Shown piece after piece: positions 17,333 to 26,871 of a DNA stretch of 64,000 nucleotides; the first letter of the stretch is position 1; each line of letters starts with the position of its first letter. A program made the position numbers and the translations under genes. Source of the DNA: Cupriavidus sp. EM10 (GTDB lineage Bacteria; Pseudomonadota; Gammaproteobacteria; Burkholderiales; Burkholderiaceae); contig NZ_CP076061.1 in NCBI RefSeq assembly GCF_018729255.1, positions 310,001 to 374,000 on the forward strand, in the 5' to 3' direction. The notes beneath the pieces were generated by a model that did not search any database, had not been told where the DNA came from, and saw nothing but the letters and a program-made list of their open reading frames with translations.

Positions 17333-18312
17333 TCACGCGCGAGTGATGGCGCGCACAAACACTTCAGGGTCTACGTTCCCGCCGGAGCACACCACCACGA
17401 CGTTCTTGCCCGCGAAGTCAGCCTTCCTGTGCAGCACCGCAGCCAGCGAAGCGGCGCCACCTGGCTCGACCACAAGCTTGAGCATGCGGAAAGCGGCCTC
17501 CATGGCCACGAGCGCTTCCTCGTCCGAGACACTCAATGGCTTGACCGCGTGTTGGCGGAGCACGGAAAACGTCCGGGTCCCGGCAATCGGCCCCGTGATC
17601 GCATCCATGATGGACTTTGGCACAGAAGGATTCGCCTGGGGCGACCCGATTTCGAGCGAGCGTGCCATCTTCTCAAAGCCCACGGGCTCGACGATGTAGC
17701 AGTCAGCTTCCGGGCAGATCGCCTTGACGGCGGCGGTGACGCCAGAGGACAGGCCACCGCCACTGGAATTGATCAGCACCGCGTCCGGCCGTATGTTGCG
17801 CTCCTGCATTTGCTCACAGATTTCGATGCCACACGTGCCCTGGCCGGCAATGATGGCATAGTCATCGAAAGGTGGGACTACCGTGAGGCCGCCGCGCTCT
17901 TCTGCAACCCGCCGCCCGACTGCTTCACGATTCTCTGTCTCGGGATCAAAGAACACAATCTCTGCCCCCACCACCGACAGTTTTCGACCTTGATCTTGGC
18001 CGCGCCCTTCGGGAGGACGATCACCGCCGTGCACCCCACGTGGTGGGCCGCCGCGGCGACCGCATGACCATGGTTGCCAGACGAGAAGGCGAGAATGCCT
18101 TGTGCACGCTCGTCCTCGGTGAGCGTCAACAGCTTGTTGAGCGCCCCACGGAACTTGAACGCGCCGGTGCGTTGCAGCGATTCGGCCTTGACGAACAGGT
18201 TGCAGCCTGCCGCCGCATCGAGCATCGGCGAAGATAGCAAGGGCGTGCGAACGATATGCCCTTGGAGACGCTGCGCCGCACGGCGAATATCTGAGAAATC
18301 AAAGTTTTCCAT
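17333..18312 (-). pseudogene. Threonine/hydroxyaspartate ammonia-lyase family PLP enzyme, copy 1, one frameshift
   Basis: A fold-type II PLP enzyme, 326 residues once one G is restored at 17965-17969 (C5 on the plus strand, six expected). It starts at ATG 18312 (MENFDFSDIRRAAQRLQGH). The PLP Lys lies in RTGAFKFRGALNKL, the Asn loop is SSGNHGHAVA, and the phosphate-binding glycine loop reads SSGGGLSSG. The family dehydrates and deaminates threonine, serine, threo-3-hydroxyaspartate or relatives, or racemises serine. Sequence alone does not separate these. It is the last gene of a three-gene set with RidA and a paralogous dehydratase, regulated from the divergent LysR at 20034. Adjacent aspartate-type genes favour a hydroxyaspartate-like substrate, as inference. 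Confidence 0.82.
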
Positions 18313-18395
18313 GCCAGCTATGTCGAGAGATGGCGCGCCGAAGGCGCCGTGATAGTGATCGGAGTTGTCATATGGCACTGATGACCAACAAGGCC

Positions 18396-18857
18396 TCAGT
18401 CCTTGATCTGGACGATCGCTTCAATCTCGACCGTCATGCCATGTGGAAGCGAACTCATGCCAACGGCCGAACGAGCGTGCATGCCGCGGTCGCCAAGTAC
18501 CTTCACCAACAGATCGGAGCAACCGTCGATGACCTTCGAGTGGCGACGAAATGTCGTGCTCGCATGCACCATCCCGAGAAGCTTGACGATCGCATCAACA
18601 CGATCAAGCTCGCCAATGGCAAGCTTGATGGTGGCCAGCATATTCAGGGCCGTGAGCTGAGCGTCGTCGTATCCAGCCGCGACTTGCTCATCCGAGTCGA
18701 GGCGCCCCAGTCGATAGGTATTGTCTGGAAGCCGCGGGCCATGGCCCGCCAGGTACAACAGGTTGCCGGCAAAACGGTAAGGGATGTACGTGCCGTTTGC
18801 CGGCAGGGCCGGCGGAAGGACGAAGCCCAAGTCTGCGAGTCGCTCTTCAGGAGTCAT
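18396..18857 (-). CDS. RidA/YjgF-family protein (enamine/imine deaminase-like)
   Basis: A RidA-superfamily protein of 153 residues from ATG 18857 (MTPEERLADLGFVLPP), with the typical LLYLAGHGP, AARLTALNMLATIKLA-like and VEIEAIVQIKD endings. RidA proteins hydrolyse reactive 2-aminoacrylate and related enamines or imines released by PLP dehydratases. It lies between two dehydratase genes of just that family, on the same strand and 45-85 bases apart, so it most likely clears the enamine product of both. It belongs to a divergent, longer subgroup rather than the housekeeping 128-residue RidA. Confidence 0.87.
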   Translation of the reverse strand: MTPEERLADLGFVLPPALPANGTYIPYRFAGNLLYLAGHGPRLPDNTYRLGRLDSDEQVAAGYDDAQLTALNMLATIKLAIGELDRVDAIVKLLGMVHASTTFRRHSKVIDGCSDLLVKVLGDRGMHARSAVGMSSLPHGMTVEIEAIVQIKD

Positions 18858-18904
18858 GGATGCTCCAGGTTGCATTAAAATCAGGCATGATCTCGACGCT
18901 GGCG

Positions 18905-19892
18905 TCAGCCGTGCTGACGGACGAGCGCCCGTGCATAGACGGCCGGATCAACGTTCCCGCCCGAACACAAGACCGCGACGTTCTTACCGGCCAGGTCCAT
19001 CTTTTTGGACAGCACTGCGGCAAGACTGGCGGCGCCGCCCGGCTCGACCACCAACTTCAAGACCTTGAACGCCATGGCGACGGCGCCCAGCGCTTCGTCG
19101 TCGTTGACACTCACCCCACCACCGGGTGACGCAGCAGAACGCTCAGCGGCTTGGTGCCAGCCACCGGACCCGCAATGGCGTCCATCACCGTGTTGGGGAC
19201 TGACGAATTCTTTTCGGGAGCCTTTGTCGTGAAGGAACGTGCCATCTTTTCGAAGCCCTGAGGCTCCACGATGTAGCACGCAGCGTCCGGAAAACGATCC
19301 CTTACCGCCGTGATGACGCCGGAAGAGAGACCGCCGCCACTACAGTTGACGACTACCGCATCCAGATGGAGATCGCGCTCCACCATCTGCTCGCAAATCT
19401 CCAGGCCAGCCGTGCCCTGCCCGGCCATGACGTCGAAGTCATCGAACGGCGAAACGAACGTCATGCCGCGTTTCTCGACGATCTCGGCCGCGACCTCGGC
19501 GCGATCCTGGGTCTGCGGATCATAGAGAACGATCTCGGCGCCCCACCACCGGCAACTCTCGATCTTGATGGCCGGAGCCGTATTGGGCAACACGATGACC
19601 GCAGGGCAACCAACCAGCTTGGCGCCTGCGGCTAGCCCTGACCATGATTTCCAGCCGAATAGGTGACGACTCCTCGAGCCAGACTCCGGGGGTCGAGCGA
19701 GAGAATCTTGTTCAGCGCGCCTCGCACCTTGAATGAGCCGGTGAGTTGCAGTGGCTCGGCTTTCACGAACACACGACATCCGGCCGCCGCATCGAGCATC
19801 GGTGCATTCAACAGCGGCGTACGGACTATGTGACGACCGATACGGTCTGCGGCTTCGCGAATATCGCCGATGTCGAAATTGATCATAGTCAT
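18905..19892 (-). pseudogene. Threonine/hydroxyaspartate ammonia-lyase family PLP enzyme, copy 2, two frameshifts
   Basis: A paralogue of the copy at 17333, with which it shares VRTPLLxxPMLDAAAGC and SCRWWGAEIV. The PLP Lys is in LTGSFKVRGALNKI and the Asn loop is SAGNHGQG. Two single-base losses are implied, at CCC 19636-19638 and CCCC 19114-19117. With both restored the gene has 330 codons. The start is ATG 19892 or 19886. It is the first gene of the dehydratase-RidA-dehydratase operon and is divergent from LysR. Two near-parallel enzymes may act on different stereoisomers (for example threo and erythro 3-hydroxyaspartate) or on different hydroxy-amino acids; this is inference. Confidence 0.8.
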
Positions 19893-20005
19893 CTTCTGGA
19901 AATGTGCGTGGGGGCTTGATCGTTTGCGTTTGATTCTCGCCGAGGAATAGAATCACTACAAACGAGTTTTTTCGATGGAATTCAATGCCTTATGGGCATA
20001 CTGAC

Positions 20006-20021
20006 TCAGGGTATTCCCTGA
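20006..20021. promoter_or_regulatory. Palindrome in the divergent LysR/dehydratase promoter region
   Basis: TCAGGG-TATT-CCCTGA, a perfect 6+4+6 inverted repeat 12 bases before the LysR start codon. A second, weaker repeat ATGCC-N5-GGCAT is at 19985-19999. The position fits autoregulation by the LysR protein and control of the divergent dehydratase genes. Confidence 0.45.
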
Positions 20022-20033
20022 CACTGGGCGCAC

Positions 20034-20930
20034 ATGATCACTTTTAAGCAGCTTGAGGCCGTCTTCTGGGTGGTTCAGGCCGGCGGGTTCTCGCAGGCCG
20101 CCATGAAGCTCCACACGACCCAGTCGGCCATCTCCAAGCGCGTCCAGGAATTGGAGCAAATGTTTGGCCTCCAGTTGTTTGATCGGGGGCGTCGTGCCGT
20201 CGGCTTGACCGAGAAAGGCGAGGAAGTTTTCATTCTTGCCAAGCGGCTCCTGGAGCAACGCGATGTCACGGTAGCCCAACTCAGTCGAGCGGAGGTGCTT
20301 GAGCGCCGGCTGGCCATCGGCATTACCGAGTTGACTGCCATGACCTGGCTACCTCAGCTCGTGAAACAGATTCAGTCCCACTACCCAAGAGTCATCATCG
20401 AGCCGCATGTCGACATGAGTATCAACTTGCGCGACAAGCTGCTAGCCGATGAGATCGACATGATGATTGTGCCCAACGCATACGAGGATGCCCGCTTTGC
20501 CTCCATGCCGCTTGGAAAGGTTGAGAACGTCTGGTGGAGCAAGCCGGGGCTATGCGACAGCTCCAAGCCCATGAAACTGCATCAACTGGCGGCACAACGC
20601 ATTCTCGTGGACCGCTCAGGCCCCGGTATCCTCTATAGCCAGTGGTTCAAGTCGCATGGTTTTCAGCCGGAAAACGTCATCGTCAGTAACAGCATCGTCG
20701 CGCTGATCGGCATGACCGTCTCGGGACTCGGTGTCAGCTATTTCCCGAAGGCGTGCCTTAGTCAGATGAATACGCTGGGCATGCTCGAAGTTCTTCGGGT
20801 GACGCCCAGCCTGCCGGATGTGACCTATGTCGCGATGTACAAGAGTGGTCTACGAAGTTCGTTGATTGCTTCGATCATCATGCTGGCGCAGGAGTGCTGT
20901 GACTTCACCAAGATCTTGCAGACAAGCTAG
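20034..20930 (+). CDS. LysR-family transcriptional regulator
   Basis: A complete LysR regulator of 298 residues. The helix-turn-helix is at residues 3-62 (FKQLEAVFWVVQAGGFSQAA, SAISKRVQELEQMFGLQLF) and the effector-binding domain follows from about residue 90. It is divergent from the dehydratase-RidA-dehydratase operon (142-base gap with a palindrome) and convergent with the aldehyde dehydrogenase gene. It probably senses the hydroxy-amino acid or a downstream metabolite. Confidence 0.93.
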   Translation: MITFKQLEAVFWVVQAGGFSQAAMKLHTTQSAISKRVQELEQMFGLQLFDRGRRAVGLTEKGEEVFILAKRLLEQRDVTVAQLSRAEVLERRLAIGITELTAMTWLPQLVKQIQSHYPRVIIEPHVDMSINLRDKLLADEIDMMIVPNAYEDARFASMPLGKVENVWWSKPGLCDSSKPMKLHQLAAQRILVDRSGPGILYSQWFKSHGFQPENVIVSNSIVALIGMTVSGLGVSYFPKACLSQMNTLGMLEVLRVTPSLPDVTYVAMYKSGLRSSLIASIIMLAQECCDFTKILQTS

Positions 20931-21032
20931 GCGTCCCGACTCCGTGTGCCATCACGCGTGACCGCATAAGCAAAACGGCACTGGAACGCCATCGAGCTGC
21001 GTCTCAGTGCCTGTCGTGTCTTGCAGAGGCCC

Positions 21033-22510
21033 TCAGCGGATTGTGAAGGGATTGCCGGTGGGCGCACCCGTATTAATCCACACGCTCTTGGTCTGAAGGT
21101 ACGCCTCGATCGCGCCGATGCCGTTTTCCCGGCCGACGCCCGAGTCCTTGTACCCGCCAAACGGCGACATGAAGCTCACCGCGCGATAGGTATTGACCCA
21201 CACCGTGCCAGCCTGAATGCGTTCGGACATCCGGAACGCGCGGCCGATATCCGCGGTCCACACTCCTGCGCCCAGCCCGTAGCAACTGTCGTTGGCAATG
21301 GCGACCGCATCGTCCTCGTCCTTGAACTTGAGAATCGACAGCACGGGACCAAAGACTTCCTCTTGCGCGATGCGCATTTTCGGTCCGACGTTGGAAAAGA
21401 TGGTCGGCTCGACGAACCAGCCACCGCACTCTGCGGGCTTGCCGCCCAGTAGCAGATTCGCACCCTCGTCCTGTGCAATCTTGATGTACGAAAGGACCTT
21501 TTCGTACTGCGCAGGCGTCGTGATCGGACCTACCTGGGTCGTCGCGTTCATCGGGTTGCCCAGCTTCGCCGTGCGGGCAAGCGTCAGCAGGCGCTCAATA
21601 AACGCGTCGTGAATGTCCTCTTGCAGCAACAGCCTGGAGCCGGCGATACAGGTCTGGCCACTCGCCGCGAAGATACCCGAGACTGCCCCATTGACAGCGT
21701 CATCGAGATTGGCATCGGCGAAGACGATGTTGGGGGACTTCCCACCTAGCTCCAAACTCACATGTTTGAACTGCGCCGCGCATTGCTGGTTGATGGCCCG
21801 TCCGGTGGCGTCCGAGCCTGTGAAGGTGACCTTCTTGACCAGCGGATGCGTCACCAGTGGAGATCCCACTTCGGCGCCGAACCCCGTGACCACATTGAAG
21901 ACACCTGGCGGGAAGCCCGCTTCGTCGAATAGCAATGCGAGTTCCAGGGCCGACACGGAGGTAAATTCCGAGGGCTTGACCACTACCGTGCAGCCCGCGG
22001 CCAACGCCGGCGCGATCTTCCACGCAAGCAGCATCAGCGGGGAGTTCCAGGGCGTGATCGCAGCAACCACACCCAGTGGCTCCCGCCGGGTGTAGTTGAA
22101 GTACCCCTTCTTGTCCAGCGGCACCACCGTGCCCTCGATCTTGTCGGCCAACCCGGCGAAATAGTAGAACCACTGCGGCAGATACTTGACCTGCGCGCTC
22201 ATTTCCGCGAGCAGCTTGCCGTTGTCCTGGACCTCAAATTCCGCGAGCCGATCGGCGTTCGCCGCAATCAGATCCCCACCTTCCGAAGCAAAGCGCCACG
22301 CTGGGTCGCCGACATCTCGGCCCACGGCCCGGTGCGAAAGGCGCGGTCGGCCGCTTTGACGGCACGATCCACGTCCGCAGCGCTTCCGCGGGCCACTTCG
22401 GCCCATGGCTTGCCCGTGTACGGGTTCTCCGTCTCGAACCAGCGACCGTCGCCGGAGTCGACGAAGGCACCGTCGATGAACAATTGATACTGTTTCATGG
22501 CGCTTTGCAT
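21033..22510 (-). pseudogene. NAD(P)-dependent aldehyde dehydrogenase, one frameshift
   Basis: An aldehyde dehydrogenase-superfamily enzyme of 492 residues after restoring one G at CCCC 22274-22277 (plus strand). The start is ATG 22510, with AAGGA 6 bases upstream; ATG 22498 is an alternative. The NAD-binding stretch ITPWNSPLMLLAWKIAPALAAG, general base Glu in LELGGKSPNIV and nucleophile Cys in SGQTCIAGSRL are present, as is the C-terminal GGYKDSGVGRENG. It is third in the operon after the two TPP-enzyme subunits. It would oxidise the aldehyde made by the decarboxylase, which is the usual pairing for 2-oxoacid degradation by decarboxylation and oxidation. Confidence 0.87.
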
Positions 22511-22529
22511 TCCGATTCCTTGGCGGACT

Positions 22530-23126
22530 TTAGAAGGTTTCGAACCCGAGGTGCTGGCGGAAGCGGTTCTTGACATAGACGCCGTCGCGCGGCGGCAGTG
22601 CGCGTTGCGGCTCCTCCGTCGAGATGTAGACCTGGGCCACCGTCATGCCCTCGCCCTTCTTGATCTCGCGCGTCAATGTGTCGAGCTCGTCGATGTCGGA
22701 GATTTCGAGCGTCGTCGGCACGCCAACGGCCTTCGCCACTTGGGCCAGGTTGGTTCCGAGGCTCGTATGGCTCTGCTGCATACCGGTCTCACCAAAGTGC
22801 CCATTGTCCAGAATCACGATGGACAGATTCTTCAACCGCTGCGCCGCGGCCGTGGCCAGGCTGCCGATGCCCATCAGTTGTTCGCCGTCACCGGTGATGG
22901 CAATCACGTTCTTCTCGGGCTGGGCAAGCGCCAAGCCGAGCGCAACCGAGGTCGAACCGCCCATGGCACCCCAGAGATAGAAGTTGCTCGGCCGGTCACC
23001 GGCAGCGAACACGTCGTACGAGGGCGAACCCAGGCCGGTGACGACCAGGGCATCGGGAAACTGCTTCAGCAGTTCGGCGACAAACTTGCGACGGTCGATG
23101 CCGCCTTTCGAGATCGAGGTAGTCAT
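22530..23126 (-). CDS. TPP-dependent decarboxylase, beta (TPP-binding) subunit, sulfopyruvate/phosphonopyruvate decarboxylase-like
   Basis: A protein of 198 residues from ATG 23126, one base after the alpha-subunit stop, so translation is coupled. It is the C-terminal (pyrophosphate/Mg-binding) half of a thiamine-diphosphate enzyme, with GDGEQLMGIGSLATAAAQ at about residues 80-97 and LSIVILDNGHFGETG completing the GDG...N metal motif. Split alpha/beta enzymes of this size include ComDE sulfopyruvate decarboxylase and some phosphonopyruvate decarboxylases. Both act on 3-substituted pyruvates carrying a second acidic group. Oxaloacetate-like or sulfopyruvate-like substrates are possible; the exact one is not determined. 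Confidence 0.82.
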   Translation of the reverse strand: MTTSISKGGIDRRKFVAELLKQFPDALVVTGLGSPSYDVFAAGDRPSNFYLWGAMGGSTSVALGLALAQPEKNVIAITGDGEQLMGIGSLATAAAQRLKNLSIVILDNGHFGETGMQQSHTSLGTNLAQVAKAVGVPTTLEISDIDELDTLTREIKKGEGMTVAQVYISTEEPQRALPPRDGVYVKNRFRQHLGFETF

Positions 23127-23127
23127 T

Positions 23128-23661
23128 TCAGCGCATCCACTTTTTGCGGCCAATCAGGCTCTGGGAGAGAAGGACGGCAACGCGATTGCCGGCATCGAAC
23201 GCAGAGGCGAGGCCTGCGTCGACCAGTTCTGCAGCTTCGTCCGGCGAGTTGACGCGATAGACGGTGATGCCCATCAGTTCGAGCGCCTTCTGGGTGGCCA
23301 GGCCCATCGAGTTCTGCCAGGGATTGAACTCGGCGTACTCGCCGCGCATCGTGACGATCGTGAAGAACGGAAAGCGGCAGCTATCCAGCAGCGAGAACAT
23401 GTTCACGCAGTTGCCCACGCCACTGCTTTGCATCAGCAGCACGGCGCGCTGGCCACCCAGCCATGCACCGCTGACGACGCCCACGCCTTCTTCTTCCGTG
23501 GTCAGCACGACATCGTGGATGTCCGGGTCGGCCTTCGCTCGCTTGATGACATGGGAGTGGCCAGCGTCGGGGACGTACGCGACCTGTTGAACGTTATTTT
23601 CCTTGAGGGCCTGGAAAATGGCCTCTTGCCAGGCAAGCGGCTCGGTATTGGGAGGAGTCAT
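23128..23661 (-). CDS. TPP-dependent decarboxylase, alpha (PYR-domain) subunit, sulfopyruvate/phosphonopyruvate decarboxylase-like
   Basis: A protein of 177 residues from ATG 23661 (MTPPNTEPLAWQEA). It is the N-terminal half of a thiamine-diphosphate enzyme: VAYVPDAGHSHVIKRAK, the cofactor-activating Glu in LTTEEEGVGVVSGAWLGG, MQSSGVGNCVNMFSLL and MRGEYAEFNPWQNSMG. It is the first gene of the alpha-beta-aldehyde dehydrogenase operon and is divergent from a LysR gene 120 bases away. ATG 23679 would add six residues. Confidence 0.82.
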   Translation of the reverse strand: MTPPNTEPLAWQEAIFQALKENNVQQVAYVPDAGHSHVIKRAKADPDIHDVVLTTEEEGVGVVSGAWLGGQRAVLLMQSSGVGNCVNMFSLLDSCRFPFFTIVTMRGEYAEFNPWQNSMGLATQKALELMGITVYRVNSPDEAAELVDAGLASAFDAGNRVAVLLSQSLIGRKKWMR

Positions 23662-23780
23662 AGTCGGCAGTGAGTACATTGGGGGACAACGCTGCTATCA
23701 TAGAATTGATTTACTGGCGTTATGAAATACAAAAATTTGATGCCGCAATCACAGATTTGAATATCAACCGTTGACTCCTT

Positions 23781-24710
23781 ATGGATATCAAACAGCTCCG
23801 CGCACTACTGGCCATTGCCGAAACGGGCAGCGCGACCAAGGCGGCCGAACTCATGCGCATCGTGCAACCCGCGGTGTCGCGACATATTCGCCTGCTCGAA
23901 GAAGAGCTTGGGGTAGACCTGTTCGAACGGGAGCGCCACGGGATGGCCCTGACCGAGGCAGGCAGAACCATGGTCGAGTACGGCCGCCGAGCCCTTCAGG
24001 AACTGGACCGGGCCAAGTCGGAGATCCAACCCGCGACTGGTCCAATTACCGGCACAGCAGCGATCGGACTATTACCCAGCACGTGCGAACTCCTCGCAAC
24101 AGAGCTCGTCGCCACGGTGAAGACCAAACATCCGCAAGTGGTCGTACGCGCCGCTGTGGGCTATGCCGGAAATCTGCTTCAATGGCTGGAAGCGGGTGAT
24201 GTAGAGGTGGCCCTGCTCTATGGAACCAAGACGCAAGGCAGCCGGGCTATTACCCCGCTCCTCGACGAGCAGCTTTATTTAATCGGGCCACCCGGAACGC
24301 TAGATCCGGCCGCTGAGTTGCCGATCGAACACCTCCGCGATTTGCCCTTAGTGCTGCCGAATGCGCCCCATGGTCTCCGCAGCGTGGTCGAGCACGCATG
24401 TGCCGTTGCCGGCATTCAGCCGACTGTATCGGTCGAAACAAATTCGCTAAGCGTCCAGAAAGCCCTGGTAGCCAAGGGATTCGGCCATTCGGTATTGCCG
24501 AGTTCGGCCATCTCGGAGGAGCTTGAAGCCGGTGTGCTCGACGGCGTGCCTATCGGATCGCCCGATCTCTCACGGCGGATTGTGCTGGCGAGCGCAAGCA
24601 ATCGACGACTGTCACCAGCGGCCGCTGCCGTATCACACGAACTCACCGGTCTCATGAAGCGGCTGGTGCTGGACAGGGCATGGCCAGGCGCCACATGGGT
24701 GGGATCCTAA
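23781..24710 (+). CDS. LysR-family transcriptional regulator (NAC/Cbl-like length)
   Basis: A complete LysR regulator of 309 residues, with helix-turn-helix at residues 1-60 (DIKQLRALLAIAETGSATKA, PAVSRHIRLLEEELGVDLFER). It is divergent from the two-subunit decarboxylase and aldehyde dehydrogenase operon across an AT-rich 120-base gap, so it is their likely regulator. The aspartate-dehydrogenase-like gene follows on the same strand 230 bases later. Confidence 0.93.
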   Translation: MDIKQLRALLAIAETGSATKAAELMRIVQPAVSRHIRLLEEELGVDLFERERHGMALTEAGRTMVEYGRRALQELDRAKSEIQPATGPITGTAAIGLLPSTCELLATELVATVKTKHPQVVVRAAVGYAGNLLQWLEAGDVEVALLYGTKTQGSRAITPLLDEQLYLIGPPGTLDPAAELPIEHLRDLPLVLPNAPHGLRSVVEHACAVAGIQPTVSVETNSLSVQKALVAKGFGHSVLPSSAISEELEAGVLDGVPIGSPDLSRRIVLASASNRRLSPAAAAVSHELTGLMKRLVLDRAWPGATWVGS

Positions 24711-24940
24711 GCGCCGAAGTCACGCTGCGCCGGCAACCTCGCCTCGCCGGGGCGTCTATCACGTGCCTTGATACCCCGAGAACAATTTTCTATTTCTGGA
24801 TCGTCCAGTGGGGCAGGTAGGATGTCCGGTTGGCTTTTCTGCGAGATGACCACGTCATCGCCTTGCTTTGGCAAGGTCGTCGTGTTCGGGACCGGATTGG
24901 CTACGCCGCTTTGCAATATGTCGATGTGAGGACAAGAGTC

Positions 24941-25693
24941 ATGAAGGTCGGATTTATTGGCGCAGGCCGCATCTCCCGTTCCGTGGCGGATGCACTGATT
25001 GCCCAGGGACACGAAATAGCATTCGTGGTTGCGCGTGATACGGCAAAGGCTGCCGAGACATTTCCTAACGTCCCTTGCATCAAAAGCGTTAAGGAGTTCT
25101 CGGAAAGCGAGGTCGATCTGGTCGTGGAGGCCGCGAGCGCAGAAGCCATCCATCAACATGGCCCTCAGGTCCTTGAGCGATATGACTTCGCGATCCTGTC
25201 CACTACAGCAATGTCGATACCGGCGATTGAGTCGGCGCTGAACGAAAGCGCTCAGCGACACGGTACCCAACTCCACCTGCTCACCGGAGGCATCGTTGGG
25301 CTGGATGGGCTGATGGCCGTACGAGCGAGCCTGGATAGCGTGGAAATCGAAACGGTGAAAACCCCTGCCGCATGGGGCATCGAGCCGCATGAAGGGCAGA
25401 AGGTTATCTTTGACGGATCGACACGCCTTGCATGTGAGACCTACCCTCGCAACGTGAACGTTCACGCGAGCGTCGCGCATGCCTCTCTAGGCTTTGATGC
25501 GTGCCGCAGTCGCCTGATCTCCGACCCACAGACGCCGGTCTTGACGCAGAACGTGCGGGTCAAAGGCGCCGACTTCGGGTGGACGATCCAACTCCATTCC
25601 CAGTCAATCGGCGGGGTCAGCGGATCATTGACGCCGCGATCAGTCATCGGCAACGTATTCCGACTGTTGGCTGCTCGCGTCGTACGGGCTTGA
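24941..25693 (+). CDS. L-aspartate dehydrogenase-family protein (NadX/DUF108)
   Basis: A protein of 250 residues from ATG 24941, preceded by GAGGA 8 bases upstream. The N-terminal Rossmann motif is VGFIGAGRISRSVADAL. Core segments are DLVVEAASAEAIHQHGPQVL, LLTGGIVGLDGLMA, TVKTPAAW and NVNVHASVAHASLGFD, with the catalytic His in the last. The family reduces iminosuccinate to aspartate, or oxidises aspartate to iminosuccinate/oxaloacetate. In this neighbourhood it could reduce the iminosuccinate formed by a hydroxyaspartate dehydratase, or act on an aspartate analogue such as cysteate. No nadA or nadC is nearby, so NAD biosynthesis is less likely. Confidence 0.85.
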   Translation: MKVGFIGAGRISRSVADALIAQGHEIAFVVARDTAKAAETFPNVPCIKSVKEFSESEVDLVVEAASAEAIHQHGPQVLERYDFAILSTTAMSIPAIESALNESAQRHGTQLHLLTGGIVGLDGLMAVRASLDSVEIETVKTPAAWGIEPHEGQKVIFDGSTRLACETYPRNVNVHASVAHASLGFDACRSRLISDPQTPVLTQNVRVKGADFGWTIQLHSQSIGGVSGSLTPRSVIGNVFRLLAARVVRA

Positions 25694-25844
25694 CAGCAGG
25701 ACTAGCAATTGGGTACGCGGACCACGCCGCGGAATACCCCTTTAGCCTTCGGAACCCCGACGTAAAAATTTGCCGATCCTCGGGCATCATCAATGGGTCG
25801 GTCCATCTGACTTCGCGCTGAGCATACCCCGCTACAGCGTTTTC

Positions 25845-25880
25845 GGCAGGCAGCGCGGTCGCGCTGCCTGCCATTTCTCC
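25845..25880 (+). terminator. Probable terminator after the aspartate dehydrogenase-like gene
   Basis: Perfect 13-base arms GGCAGGCAGCGCG (25845-25857) and CGCGCTGCCTGCC (25860-25872) with a 2-base loop are followed by ATTTCTCC. It is 150 bases past the stop codon. The 470-base gap 25694-26164 otherwise holds only the opposing terminator at 26091. Confidence 0.65.
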
Positions 25881-26090
25881 GCCAACGCAGCCCGCCCGAT
25901 GGCTTCGCAGTGGCGACCATTGCTTCACGGAATAGGAGGCCAAGCGATCTCGAGCAAGTCGGGAAACGCCTGCCGTCCGAGATACGAGCGGTGACGTATC
26001 ACTTCCCATGATAGCGCTAAGGACACCCACCGCTCAATGATCGGGAAGTCGACGGGCAGAGTTGGGCGAGATCGTGGAAGACCGATGCGC

Positions 26091-26130
26091 AAAAAAAAGA
26101 CCACTCGCCGAATGCTACGACAAGTGGTCT
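26091..26130 (-). terminator. Rho-independent terminator of the amino-acid ABC transporter operon
   Basis: AGACCACT (26098-26105) and AGTGGTCT (26123-26130) form an 8-base stem with a 17-base loop. On the minus strand it is followed by a T8 run. It lies 35 bases beyond the permease stop codon. Confidence 0.8.
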
Positions 26131-26164
26131 CAGGACTCCCAGTGAAACGCAGAATCTGTCTCGC

Positions 26165-26871
26165 CTAGCGAATGATCGCTACCTTGGTCTGAAGGTGTCG
26201 GATCAGGTTTGAGGCGACGAACGAGAAGACAAAGTACACGATCGCAGCAAAGAGATAGAGTTCAACCACGCGTCCGTCACGCTGCGCGACCTTGGCTGCC
26301 GCGCCGAGAAAGTCCGTCAAGGACACGACATAGACCAATGATGTGTCCTGGAACAAGACAATTGTCTGGGTGAGCAACACCGGCACCATGTTCCGGAATG
26401 CCTGCGGCAACACCACCGTCGCCATGACCTGGGGATAACTCATGCCGAGTGCGAAGCCGGCCGCAACCTGACCCGCGGGATGGACTGAATTCCAGCGCGA
26501 ACGATCTCGCAGAAGTATGCGGCCTCGAACAGGGTGAACGTAATCAGGGCCGACGCGAACCCGCCCACAGGCACCGGTCGGCTCGATCCCGTTACCCACC
26601 CTGCGACGAAGGGGACCAGGAAATAGAACCAGAAAATCACCAACAAGAGCGGCAGGGAGCGCATGACGTTGACATACGTCTCCGCCGCCGACGCCAGCAC
26701 TTTCATCGACGACAGCCTTGCGAGTGCGAGCAGCGTGCCGAGAATCACGCCCCCGACGGTCGCGAGCGCCGTCAGTGCGAGCGTCACACTCATGCCCTGG
26801 ATAAAGAGATAGCCGAGGGAACGTTGTATTACACCGAAATCCAAATCGCTGAACATGTTACTTACCCACAA
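26165..26871 (-). pseudogene. gltK: Glutamate/aspartate-type ABC transporter permease GltK, one frameshift
   Basis: An inner-membrane permease of the His/Glu/Gln/Arg/opine family, 235 residues after repair (230 if ATG 26856 is used). The first part has DLDFGVIQRSLGYLFIQGMS, several hydrophobic segments and IVRAGIQSIPAG. The second frame carries FALGMSYPQVMATVVLPQAF (the EAA-type cytoplasmic loop) and the last membrane helix. One base is missing near 26475, where CCGCGGG replaces an expected CCGCCGGG on the plus strand. Its start overlaps the end of the GltJ gene, as is common in this operon. Confidence 0.85.

Noticed and set aside
17333..25693. Complete beta-hydroxyaspartate cycle
   Set aside because: Only dehydratase-type and possible iminosuccinate-reductase functions are visible. 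The aldolase and aspartate-glyoxylate aminotransferase are absent from the window.
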